This document shows, piece after piece, positions 49,795 to 60,249 of a stretch of 64,000 nucleotides of DNA; within the stretch, counting starts at the first letter, position 1; each line of letters starts with the position of its first letter. The notes under the pieces were generated by a model, which saw only the letters and a program-made list of their open reading frames with translations, was not told where the DNA came from and ran no database searches. The stretch covers positions 98,546,595 to 98,610,594 of the forward strand of contig CM059971.1 in NCBI GenBank assembly GCA_030490835.1, given 5' to 3'. The translations under genes and the position numbers were made by a program. The DNA comes from Annona cherimola. Lineage: Eukaryota; Streptophyta; Magnoliopsida; Magnoliales; Annonaceae.

Positions 49795-50272
49795 CACTTA
49801 CATTTCTCTGAGCATCCAAGCCATGAGGCTAAATCGATATTGTTTGCATTGATTGGACGTTGCATTTTGTTATCACTTATATGTTTCATATTAAGTGCAG
49901 CAACACATGGCAGAAATTTTTTCTGGCCTTCCGACAAATCATTGAATCATATGCATAACGTGATTTTTCTTGTATAGTATATGTAATTTCAACTAAATAA
50001 CAAAAAGTCCAACATCCAAATCATATATGCAGAATTATCATCCACTGAAGTCACCAATAGAAGCCCAAACATATGTAGCTGTCACTAGCATATATATGTA
50101 CAAAAACCTGCAGGCACGCATGCAGAAGAAAAACAGAGTCATACACGAGATATAAGTGTTATATATGCATATCAGGCCAACTTCAATACAGAGGAAATCA
50201 TATTCTTTACGGTAACGAACTAACGATTAAGGAAAAGACATGCGCAGGGATATGGACGCTGGATGCAGATAG
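49795..50272. other. intergenic DNA downstream of EF-hand gene 5
   Basis: One 75-codon plus-strand frame begins inside the LTR and has no recognisable domain. Nothing else was seen. Confidence 0.4.
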
Positions 50273-50650
50273 CTAACTATAACGATTCGAACTTTGTGCA
50301 TGGATGGCATATCCCCAGTGCCGCCTCGCGTAGCTGATGAGTTTATTAATTTCTTCTGGATCGTCGTCGATCTGGTCATTATGATTGACGTCCGCATGCT
50401 TCACAGCTAGCCAGGCCTTCCAATCAGCAAGGCACATGTGGAAGCCACGGAGCGCTTGTTCCAGCTCTTGATGGCTGATGATACCATCCTTGTTGGCGTC
50501 TATGCTTCTGATCCAGTTCTGGACTTCCTGCCATGATGCTTGAGGCCAGATCCAGTTCTTGAATTTCTGGACCAATACCGTCGCTGCGAAACACGACGGC
50601 GTTCGGGCTTCTGGCCAGTCTGGCCTTGGTATAACTGGCTCCAAAGGCAT
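50273..50650 (-). CDS. two-EF-hand calcium-binding protein (EF-hand gene 5)
   Basis: The open frame runs up to 50692, but its first codon there is TTG; the first in-frame ATG is at 50650, giving 125 residues. A Pro-rich N-terminal stretch of about 27 residues precedes 'VQKFKNWIWPQAS', homologous to 'VKKLTNYIRPQAS' of genes 3 and 4. EF-hand one is at residues 51-62 (Asp51, Asn53, Asp55, Ser59, Glu62). EF-hand two starts at Asp87 (Asn89, Asn91, Asp95); it lacks the position-6 Gly, and the aligned Glu is at about position 14, so the loop is two residues long. The C terminus has HWGYAIHA. Two ATGs at 50700 and 50696 lie upstream in other frames. Calcium binding by hand two is doubtful. Confidence 0.82.
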   Translation of the reverse strand: MPLEPVIPRPDWPEARTPSCFAATVLVQKFKNWIWPQASWQEVQNWIRSIDANKDGIISHQELEQALRGFHMCLADWKAWLAVKHADVNHNDQIDDDPEEINKLISYARRHWGYAIHAQSSNRYS

Positions 50651-50693
50651 GGGAAAGCTACTCCCTTGATTAAAATCCTTACAATTAACCAAC

Positions 50694-50700
50694 CATGCAT
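50694..50700 (-). promoter_or_regulatory. upstream ATGs before EF-hand gene 5
   Basis: On the minus strand 'ATGCATGG' contains two ATGs. The one at 50696 opens a frame of three codons then TAA; the one at 50700 opens an overlapping frame running to about 50500. They would affect translation only if transcription starts upstream of them. Confidence 0.45.
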
Positions 50701-50719
50701 GCCAACATCATCGTGTGTG

Positions 50720-50793
50720 TGTATATATATATATATATACAAGAATTCGTTTGTGGTGATAAGCTAGGGACAGGGATGGGTATGATTTATATA
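50720..50793 (-). promoter_or_regulatory. candidate TATA elements of EF-hand gene 5
   Basis: Two candidates: TATATAAA at 50786-50793 and a (TA)n run at about 50720-50740. Initiation about 30 bp from the (TA)n run would skip the upstream ATGs; initiation from the distal box would include them. Confidence 0.4.
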
Positions 50794-50799
50794 ATAGTA

Positions 50800-52078
50800 T
50801 ATATGGAGCGGAAGATATAATGTAGAAGATGGATAGTGCAGAATCGTATACATGGACCAGAAGATATTGTCCCATCATCAAGTTGCTCTTTATTCTATCG
50901 ATACAGATTGGTCTATTGGTGATTCAGATATGGAAGATAGAAATGCATCTGATTCCTGGTTAATTCAAATATTTTTCAATAATATTTGTGAGCAGCGTGA
51001 ATGATTCAGCACATATTAAAAAATAAAATTTCTAGCAAGATGCATTGAAACAAAAACCTTCTTATACAGTACTAATTAGTTCAGGTTCCCATGTGTTGTT
51101 GGTGCAGATCCATTGGCATGGACTTTAGTTCATGACCACAACTCTAGTCCCATTACGACTAAATTGGAAACAGATGCAACACTTCGCAGTTGTATTAGCA
51201 TACAGCTGACAATGTAGTTTGTAACATATTTGTGATCCATCCAAATGTTTTTTACTTGTTAGATAGAGTCTTACCTTTTGGGATCAATGGGGAATTTGAT
51301 TTTTTTTTCACTTCTTTTAATTGATGTGTCATATTATATCATAACATACTTTCTTTCTTATTATCTATATTTTTAGTTTTTTTTATTTTTATTTCATTCA
51401 TTTCTGTTTATCACTTGTCACGTGATCTTTTTCCTTAAGTTTTAATTAGATTTTATATTTCTCGCTTGTATTTCTGATATACAACTATTCCCACTTCGCA
51501 TGCTTACTTTAAGCTTTATTTCATGTTATCTTAATTATACAAATTGTGCACTGCCCAGGAAGTGGGCAACTTTTTTTGTTCAACGCTTAGTGTCTGCAAG
51601 TATTGCAAGTGAAGTGTGTGGTGGTGTCTGTTTTCTCTCAGTTTATTTGGAAGCTTCCATTATGTGAGTATTTAGGAATTATTGTTAGAAAAATTGTAAG
51701 AATATCTCAAAGCCTAATTATAATATTAAGTTGAAAAGATGTAATATATGAAATAAAAAAAATCTACGAATTGTTCCATCCGAAAAATTATACAAATTGA
51801 ATTAGTGTTACATGTTTGATTCAAAATTTAAATCATATTTCCAAAGGTTAATCAAAAGAATCCATTTTCTTAGTAAAAGCGACAGCAAAGAATCCATGAG
51901 CTTCAATGTTAGGATGACCATATGTTTTTAGACAAGGCAACAATTAAAATACTCTAGACAATCTGATGGACTGTAAGTTTAACAGGTGTCGTCGATCATA
52001 CATGTAATGAAGCAAAAGAAGATAAGAATTTTTAGTAGAAAAGAAAGATTCAATTGATTTGAGATCTTTATGAGAAAT
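50800..52078. other. intergenic DNA
   Basis: AT-rich, no supported gene or repeat seen. Confidence 0.45.
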
Positions 52079-52599
52079 TGTTAAAGGGAAGAATTCCGTT
52101 ATGAGAGGAAAATATTGTACAGAGGAGTCCCTAGTAGTCGGCCGGTATTAAGATTGTATTTTCTATTTGCATACTATTTGAATGTGAGAGTATGTCTGTA
52201 ATGATTAATTACATGAGAATCTGTATCGGTCTTGTGTAAGTATTCATGAGAATAATATAAAATAAGACATGATTATGGATTTAGTAGCGCCTTGAAGAGG
52301 AGCCTAGGAAGACAGAAGATCGTTATATAATTCTTAGAATTGTCTTTAGAAAGCATGAGAGCATGAGAGAGAAGTGATCAAAGTATTTTAATCGGAGATG
52401 TGTAAGACGTATAGAGTATAGAATATAAGTGTTTATCATTCTATTCGTATCTTTATAATTTGTTTATTATAGTATATTTATCTCTTTTCCATAGTTTTTT
52501 CCTTCTATATTTAAGTTTTTTCATATAAATCTTGGTGTGTTTTATATATTACCTTTTGATTGTTTATTTAATCCTGAATTAATAAATGTGTCCGCAACA
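52079..52599 (+). mobile_element. possible Copia-like LTR
   Basis: Starts 'tgttaaagggaag' after a purine-rich 'tgagaaat' and ends 'gtccgcaaca', common features of Copia LTRs. Neither a second LTR nor matching 5-bp flanks were found ('gaaat' against 'atcaa'). Confidence 0.3.
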
Positions 52600-53406
52600 A
52601 TCAAATCGAATCACATTTCTTAATAGGAACAGGCTGAACAAGAATTTACAATTAGAGCAGAGGCACTGGGATGTCTAGGACTCAGAGGGAGGAAGTCTTT
52701 TTCCTTGCCCATTATATCTTTTTTGTGATATTGAAAACGATATTTTAAAAGTGAGGCTCAAGAGAGATCTCACCGTCAGATTGGACAAAATGATGAATCA
52801 AATCAGTTTTTTTCAGTAAATTGGAAGATAAGAAGGCAGTTTTATTGACATGAGACGCCTTTTACTAATAACAATGAGAGGGCTGGTCAAGCATGATGAC
52901 CTAGATAACGCAGAAACATTGATGTTGATTTACACTTGATACATGCATGAGACAGTCTGCATTGCCTTCTAATGCCGCATGGCCAACAGTTAGAAGATTC
53001 TGTATATGTCGGGCTAGCAGGGTAAAAAATCCAGGCCCAGAGGCCTCGCCTCCTAAACCGGTCTAGATCACAAGTGTAGCTAGAGGAGCTGGGGCAAGGA
53101 TGGTTCTGCTGTTTTTCTTAGAAAAAGACGTCCGTCAAAGAATCGATCCGTGGACGCATCCTTGTTCTTAAAACTAAAACATTCTATCCGCTCCTTTCTG
53201 CGCATCGACATCATGAGGACTACAAGAATCTATTACCCAATCCCTTTGATTTTTTCTTTTTCTTTTTCGATGGAACAATCCCTTTGATTTTTAATGGAAT
53301 ATTTTTGTTGTTTAACCGTAGTTGAAGATGAAACGCATTCCCGCTACAGTACTTATGCATGGCACAACCACAGCGCGCAGATCGATGAGTCTAAATTAAA
53401 TTAAAG
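52600..53406. other. intergenic DNA downstream of EF-hand gene 6
   Basis: No frame or repeat recognised. Confidence 0.4.
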
Positions 53407-53664
53407 TTAATTAAGGTCATGGATTTTATAACCCCAGCGAGCCTTTAGAAACTTCTCAAGCTGTCCGAACTCTGCAGGACTGTCGATTTTGCGGTTGTTG
53501 TCAAGGTGGTTCATCTTTATGGCTGTCTGGTACTTCGGATGTGCGAACCAGAGGCGGAGCCCACGGAGGCCACCTTTCAACTCAGAGCTGCTTAGGATGC
53601 CATCGTCGCTGCTGTCTATGCTCTTCATCCATGCCTTGATTTCGTATGCCGACGCTCGACTCAT
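53407..53664 (-). CDS. EF-hand protein with degenerate second hand (EF-hand gene 6)
   Basis: The open frame extends to 53697, but the codon there is TTG; the first ATG is at 53664, giving 85 residues starting MSRASAYEIKAW. EF-hand one spans residues 17-28 (Asp17, Ser19, Asp21, Ser25, Glu28) and is plausible for calcium. EF-hand two is damaged: aligned on Ile60, position 1 is His53 and the position-6 Gly is replaced by Arg, or two residues are deleted; Glu65 is again at position 13. The conserved Trp before hand one and the RWGYKIH motif at the C terminus remain. A hAT-like element begins 82 bp upstream of the ATG and no TATA box lies between, so expression may be altered or lost. It could be a young pseudogene with an intact frame. 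Confidence 0.75.
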   Translation of the reverse strand: MSRASAYEIKAWMKSIDSSDDGILSSSELKGGLRGLRLWFAHPKYQTAIKMNHLDNNRKIDSPAEFGQLEKFLKARWGYKIHDLN

Positions 53665-53746
53665 GGGGAAAAGCAACCTAGAGGCATGTGAGGCCAACGA
53701 TCCGATTCCCGCCCACGAGTTGATAAATGATTGGAAATGATTGATG

Positions 53747-54604
53747 CTGTGATGTAACTTGGGTCGGGTTATCAGGTCTAAGTGAATCCAAACCTTAAGC
53801 TTACCGGGTTTAGGTGAATCTGAACCCTAACTCTAATATTAGAATCCAGATTTGGACTAAGTCGGCATTGGTTTTAATCTTAGTTTCGGGTTGGAATTCG
53901 AGTCATTCTCAAACTGAGAGAAGTTAAATTTATCGGTAGAAATAATGAATTTTGTAAACATTATTGCATTCACACATAAATAATATACACATGAATATAT
54001 TTATTAACCTATAATATTTTTGGTTTTGAAAAAGTCGGTCTTTTAATTAAAAGATAATTCTAAATATAATAAACATAATGAATTTACACATAATAATTAA
54101 GGTAAGAAAAATAAATAAGATTACTTATAATCACTATCTAAAGTTTAATGAAAGTGAAACTTATATATCTCGTAGTTAATTAGTATATATACAATAATTT
54201 TAAACAGTTAGTATATTTATAATTATTTGCAAATAAAGTTTGTAGATATACTATATTTAACTTTTATGAACAAATGTATATAACATTTAGGTTTTAGAAT
54301 AAACGTTTTACAGTTTGATTAGGTTATAATTATATGGAATATTTTTTATCACAATTATAATTGAAATAATTAATGCATAAATAAATATAATTGTTTTAAT
54401 AAATTAGGAAGAATATCAGGTTCGGACCGGATCGAGTTTTGATACCGGGCTAATGTAAACCCGGTATTGTTTCGGGTTTCCTCAAGTTGGGTTGAAACCG
54501 ATGTCTAATTTTTAAAAAATTCAAAAAATAAAATCCAAATTTGGTGTTGAAACCAAGTCGGGTTGGGCGAGTTCGGTTCAACCTGGTACCAAGTTGCATT
54601 CCTA
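53747..54604. mobile_element. hAT-like nonautonomous element upstream of EF-hand gene 6
   Basis: The left end 'ctgtgatgtaacttgg' and the inverse of the right end 'ccaagttgcattccta' match at 11 of 16 bases and resemble the ends of the 36940 element. Flanks 'gattgatg' and 'tctggatg' match at 5 of 8 bases, a weak target duplication. The ends carry 'cgggtt' repeats; the interior is AT-rich and noncoding. Confidence 0.6.
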
Positions 54605-54676
54605 TCTGGATGAATAATCATTGTTGACTTGCAGCAACTGCTTCACGAAATGTGTGAAGCTTCAGGCCTAATATTT

Positions 54677-55086
54677 AGGATAATTTGAAAATATACTCAT
54701 TTAGTTTGATTATAATTGCAAATATATTTACATAGTTTCAAAAATTATAAATAACTCTGACATAGTTTAATTATAATTGTAAATAACCCACACATTGGTA
54801 TGACAGTGTTACTGTTTCATTATGGCATGAGGGTTATTTATTATTATAGTTAACCTATATTTGTGTTATTTGCAAAAATTAAATATACTACTTAATTTCT
54901 GAAATTGTAAATATACTCATATAGTTTGTATATTTTTGTAAATATATCTACACCATGACGACGTTATATTGGCGGGGTTATTTGCAATTATGGTTAAATT
55001 ATGTGGTGGTTATTTATAATTTCTGAAACTATGTAAGTGTATTTATAATTTTGATCAAATGAAGTGAGTATATTTACAAATTACTC
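54677..55086. mobile_element. terminal-inverted element of the 'gtaatttgcaaatata' family
   Basis: Starts 'ggataatttgaaaatata' and ends 'agtatatttacaaattac'. The outer 80 bp on each side are inverted relatives, and internal order matches the copies at 16521 and 22577. Confidence 0.6.
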
Positions 55087-55661
55087 TAATATTGATTTAT
55101 GCGTTGCAGTCAATAGCTTTCCACTTTATTCGGTCAACCTCGTGAGAACGATTGGTCCATGACCATCTGGGCCCTAATGTCAAATTACTAATAGATTCCT
55201 TCCAACCTTCTTCTCATGGTCTTTGATGTATAGAAAAGATAATGATTCAATTTGCAACTAGAGATAATACTATCATAGTCGACGGTGTAGCTTTGAAAGT
55301 ATGTATAAATAACTGCACGTAAACTTGAATCTCTGCAGGCCTCTGACAAATGTTGACTCTGTAATTATTTCAAACTAGCGAAATAACAGGAAAGTTGTTG
55401 GATCTTGCAGCAACTTCAGACAGAATAGTAGATGGTGGGATCTAGTCTAGCTTAAGCAACAAGCTGAAGGCAATTAGTAATCGTTATTGGACAGACTCAA
55501 AGTGGCAATCCACGAAAGCTGTAGCAATGAGAGATGGCCCATCACTTTGCTTTTGCCATTTCTCACAAGGCTAGTACAATCCTTTTGTGCTTAAGGTGTT
55601 ACGTTGGTGGCCTTAAGGTTGACGGGGTTCCAAAAGTATGGAAGTTGGCTCCCATTAACTA
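55087..55661. other. intergenic DNA
   Basis: No supported gene or repeat. Composition is slightly less AT-rich near 55380-55620. Confidence 0.4.
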
Positions 55662-55919
55662 GGGTGTGTTTGTCCATTAGCAACAAATGTTTTGTACAAC
55701 TTTTCACTATCTATAATTATCTTTTTTTAATTATTTTTCGTATCTTTCCATATAACTATCTTATTTTTCAATCATTTCTATACAAACTACCTATATAACT
55801 CAATATCTATTTTAACTTTATTTTTTTTACGTCTCATTATTATCTTTGTCATATCACATCATTTTCTTTCGATTTAAAAAAAAATTTTCAAAAATTTAAT
55901 CATTTCTCAAACATAACCT
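55662..55919. mobile_element. Tourist-like MITE relic
   Basis: Begins 'gggtgtgtttgtcc' and ends 'ctcaaacataacct', with the family interior in reverse ('tttttcaatcatttctata', 'tattttaactttatt'). Confidence 0.55.
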
Positions 55920-55959
55920 TAATTACGTCATGCTTAAAAGCAAAAATCTATAAATTAAT

Positions 55960-56340
55960 ATGGGCGGTGACATTGAGTGGTGGCCCTTTTTGTTCGAGTA
56001 TTTATTTATTTTCCTTGTCCACGAGGCTTTGGATCCTCAGTTGCATGAACATTCGGTACCGACCACCACTCTTCTTGGTAGCTTTTTTATTTCTTGTGGC
56101 TGGAAGAAGAAGATTCCCAGTTACTCCACAAAAACGAAACTGACCGGCCTCAAGGCCTCTCCAGACTCCACCTACGCTTGCGTGCAACTCGTTTCGTCAT
56201 CTTATATAGCTAACGTAGGTGCCAAGGTGGACCATTCGTTACTTGTTTCCATGATGGAGTGTTTGTTACTGTTAGGGTGGAATGCAGAATTAGCCACTTC
56301 TCGTCGTATCTTTGAGTGTACTTCTTTGTTTGCTTCTTAA
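55960..56340 (+). other. unrecognised 126-codon open frame
   Basis: The frame runs from ATG to stop and is less AT-rich than its surroundings. It has an early hydrophobic stretch (WWPFLFEYLFIFLV) and otherwise no recognised motif. There is no promoter signal or neighbour to give context, and a 61-codon frame lies opposite. It may be a decayed gene fragment or chance; no function is proposed. Confidence 0.25.
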
Positions 56341-56827
56341 TGATGGAGAGAATGCCTTTTGTAATTTTTAAAGCTTTAGTACTTGTTTACTACGCTTTTA
56401 CCTTTATATTGTAGTCATTTTTTTTATATAACTATATTATTTATTCTCACTTTATTCTTACTTTTTCTTATCATATCCATTTCATTCTCATTATTTACAT
56501 CTTACCTGATAATTCCTTAAATAATTAAACCAACTGCATTGTACATCTGTTCAAACAATTACTTTTTATTTTAAAATTCTTTCTTCGTCTAAATCGTTTA
56601 CATGATTTTATGTATGGTTTCTGATTTAATGCAATACCCCTTTACATTTCTTATTTTAAAACTTTGTTTTAGAAAAAACTAGATAATTTATTACCTTTAT
56701 TAATAATTTTTTATTTACGATGTCAAAAATTACTTTAATTAAAAATTTAACGCCAGTTGAAATGGAATATACAGCTAATCAAATTTTGAAATAAATATAT
56801 AATATAAACATTTTTAGTGTCATAAAT

Positions 56828-59800
56828 TGTGGCGCCCCGAACCCGAGGCGCCGGAGCCTTACTCCAGGATCGTCTAGTTAGTAAATTGTGAGCAAGATTG
56901 TGGCCCTGTTCACGCAGCATGGTTTTCAATTCAATCTCATATTAATTTTCAAGCAAACATTCACTGATAATTAAAATCACATAATATTTACAAAGTATTA
57001 AAATTCATATATACCGTCAATTTCTGTAACCTGATAGTATTGTATCTTTACAACCTCATCATTCATCAAATACATAAAAACCATACAACCTTACGAGTCT
57101 CTAAATTGCGACATTTTTTTTCTTAAACCTTGTTGTACTTGTCTAAGGTTGGAAAAAACAAAATGTGAGTACTAGACTTAGTAAGCAAGTATTCTCATTT
57201 AAATAAACATTTTTTTGTTTTATAATTTGGCATTTCATAAATAATGCACATGCAAATACACATTACACAATCATGCTTTAAACTTTCATTAGACGGTACG
57301 CTAGCTAGGCGACCATCGATTCGTCTACTCCCTATTTTAGGGAGGGCGTCGCCGGCCGTTGGGCCTATATCAGCGACTCGGTCGCATTAGAGGGGACTTT
57401 GGTCCGCTTACACCTCTAGAATGGACCTGTACTTTTGTGCACCATGCATCATACACATGCTACGTAACTTCAAGAAATAATTGCAAGTCATTCAATCATT
57501 TTGAAAATAAATCATTTCAAGGCATTACTTGTTTATCTTAGGATATCAGCTTGCCTCCTCAACTTTTTCTTTTTCTTTTCTTAAACAAACGAAAAACACT
57601 CTTATATATATATGTATATTTTGACATGGTATATATTTTATATCTATATAATTGACTATTTCGTAATAATTTAGGTTATTCATTTTATTCAACACCCATG
57701 CTTTACATATTCATATTCAATTTTCATAGTCATAGTATATATTGGCTATTTAAGCATGAAGCATACATTTATATTTTTCGTTTTAACGGCTACCCTTTTG
57801 AATTTATTGTATACAGATTTTCAGTATCAAAGAAATATATATATATATATATACACTCATCATACCGAAGTTAGTAATTTGCTAGAAATGTAACGTGAAA
57901 CTATATTAGTATAAATATCACATAATTATGTTAAACATAACATTAATATACAAAATATCATGGAGCCGGACATGTAGGTAAGGTTTCAGCATCATATTTA
58001 TATTGGAATAAAATAAACAATGAGTTTAAAGCTCACTTTATTTGCATACATATCTGAAATAAAAGAAGAAAAATTGAAATGGTAATTAACAGGGTGGGTT
58101 TGGACGTATGTACGTATGTAAAATATCTGGAAAAATTTTCTGTCCATATCTCGTAAGAGCCTTTTTAAAATTAATACAGGTATATATATGTATATATCCT
58201 ACTTGTATTAAATCTGTCGGGATATTCACGATTATCTTGGGCTGAATTTTATGGACGGTAAAACTTTTAAGTATTTAGATATTACAAACATATTGCTTAT
58301 ATAATTACACATCCTAAAAATTTTGAAATCTTAATAATAGAAAAACTGATTTAAACATTTCAAGGAGCTGTGCAGTAAAAACAAAATGTCAAAATCTTTT
58401 CTACCCGTTGTCAGTTGAGCATAAAAAAAAAAAAGAAGACGAAAACCCTGTTGGACGTCCCACCCTGCTGTCCCCGGTTCTTATTAGCTGTTCTCTCTTT
58501 TCGTCTCTTTTTAAAGTGCTAGCCGTTCTCCTTCCCTGCTGCTTCTTTCCATTTTTTTTTCCTGATGATGCTGCTGCTGCGAGACGTGCAAGGCTTGTCC
58601 GTTGTTGTTTATTATTTACCCTTTTTTTCTTTCACTGCAAATACTCTGGCATTTTACGTTGAATTTTAACCATGAACACGTCCGCAAATCCAATGGCGAC
58701 AGATCTGGCTGCAGCTGTCCACGGTAGATTTCGTTCTTTTCTACTTAAGTTCGGTGGATGGTTATAAGACTTACACGTTCTCTGTTTTACCGTCCTTCAA
58801 AGGCAGCTGTAAAATCTGTATTTCTATTTATTTAATTAATAACTTTTTTATGACGTAGGTGCCGCCTAACTAAAAGAATATGTGTATATATTTTTTTATA
58901 TAATTCAAAACTGATTTAAAATTTTCTAAAGGTGTTCTTTATAATTCATACCGTCTATATTATACAACACATTAATTTAACTATTCGTATCAAGTTTCGT
59001 GTTAAAGTAATTAAAATTAGTTAAAATATAAGTGTTTTCAATTAATTAATGTAATTCATTCAAATTTTAATTTTTCTGCCCATTTACAGTTATATTTTCT
59101 ATAATCTACTCCTTTAATCAAGTAGGGCATATTAACTTAGGCTTACATATGAAATTTCATCTCAAATGGAGTTGTATATATATAATAAATGTAATTAATA
59201 AACCGTGAAACATATAGAGAAGATAATACTCATGCATGTTCCAAACCACCTCTGACGTTTTAACCTATGCACGTTTTCCAATACAATAATTAGATTTTCA
59301 TAAATGTTTTATTAAATTATTTTCCATAATCCAATTCATTCATATTATAGAACAGATTAATTTAACCATCCATTTTAAGTTTCGTATTAAAATAATTAGT
59401 GTAGGTTAAGATATTAGCATTCAAAATCAATTCATGAAATCTTATCCAATTTTTGTTGTTTAAAAATTTTCTAAATATAATTTTCATGATCTAAACCATT
59501 CACTTTGTAAAATAGGTTAAAATAAGTTTAATCCTAAAATTTCAGATAAAACTATCTTATATACATTAATATATAAATTAAACAAAAAAACTTACGAAAA
59601 AAATAAAAAATGACAATGGACCGGACGTACCTGCGGCACATTAGTTGTTTTTGTTTTGTTTTTTTGGCACGTTTTTTAATGCAGTTAAGTTAAACACTTT
59701 ATTCAATTATTTTTCATAATCTAATCCGTCTAGATTAAAGAGCACACAATTTAATACTTTTTATTAAATTTTCTCGTTGTTCTGAGTTATACATTCTAAG

Positions 59801-60148
59801 ATATAATGAAAATAGCATAGATTAATATAAGCTCTTAATTAGTACCCCTAATTAGTCCAGAATTTTCCGTTTATTTTTATTTTTCCATAAGTTCTGTGAA
59901 TTTAAACCGTCTCAATTTATGTTGTTCGGAATTTTGAAATTCCTTCCCGAAAAATTTATAAAAATTCATTTTTCATATTTAATATTTATGAAATCATTAT
60001 TTACCCTTTTTCTAAATTTTTAATTTAATTTAATTTTTCTAAAATTATAATACGCATTTTTCTATAGCTTTATAGCAATAATAGACACAATGTACAAGCT
60101 TTTAGTACGTATCACATTCACTCAGCTTCAAATAACATGGATTTCACA
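56828..60148 (+). mobile_element. probable second long LTR (right end uncertain)
   Basis: Starts 'tgtggcgccccgaaccc' and about 350 bp in has 'acttagtaagcaag', as in the 46637 solo LTR. A candidate end 'atttcaca' at 60148 is followed by 'taaat', matching 'taaat' before the start (56823-56827). This would give 3,321 bp with TGTG...CACA ends. Because such AT-rich matches can arise by chance, only the left end is well supported. No coding domain lies inside; a pyrimidine-rich patch occurs near 58480-58560. Confidence 0.5.
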
Positions 60149-60249
60149 TAAATAAATATATGTACTCGATGAATATAATTATAGTTTAGATGTAAAAAAC
60201 AAGTTGATAACCAAAGCAGCGCAAAGACCCATAGGGTGCATTAGAGGAC

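Noticed and set aside
58408..58662. 84-codon frame as a secreted protein
   Set aside because: It lies inside the probable long LTR, includes Lys and Phe homopolymer stretches from poly-A and poly-T tracts, and has no family features.
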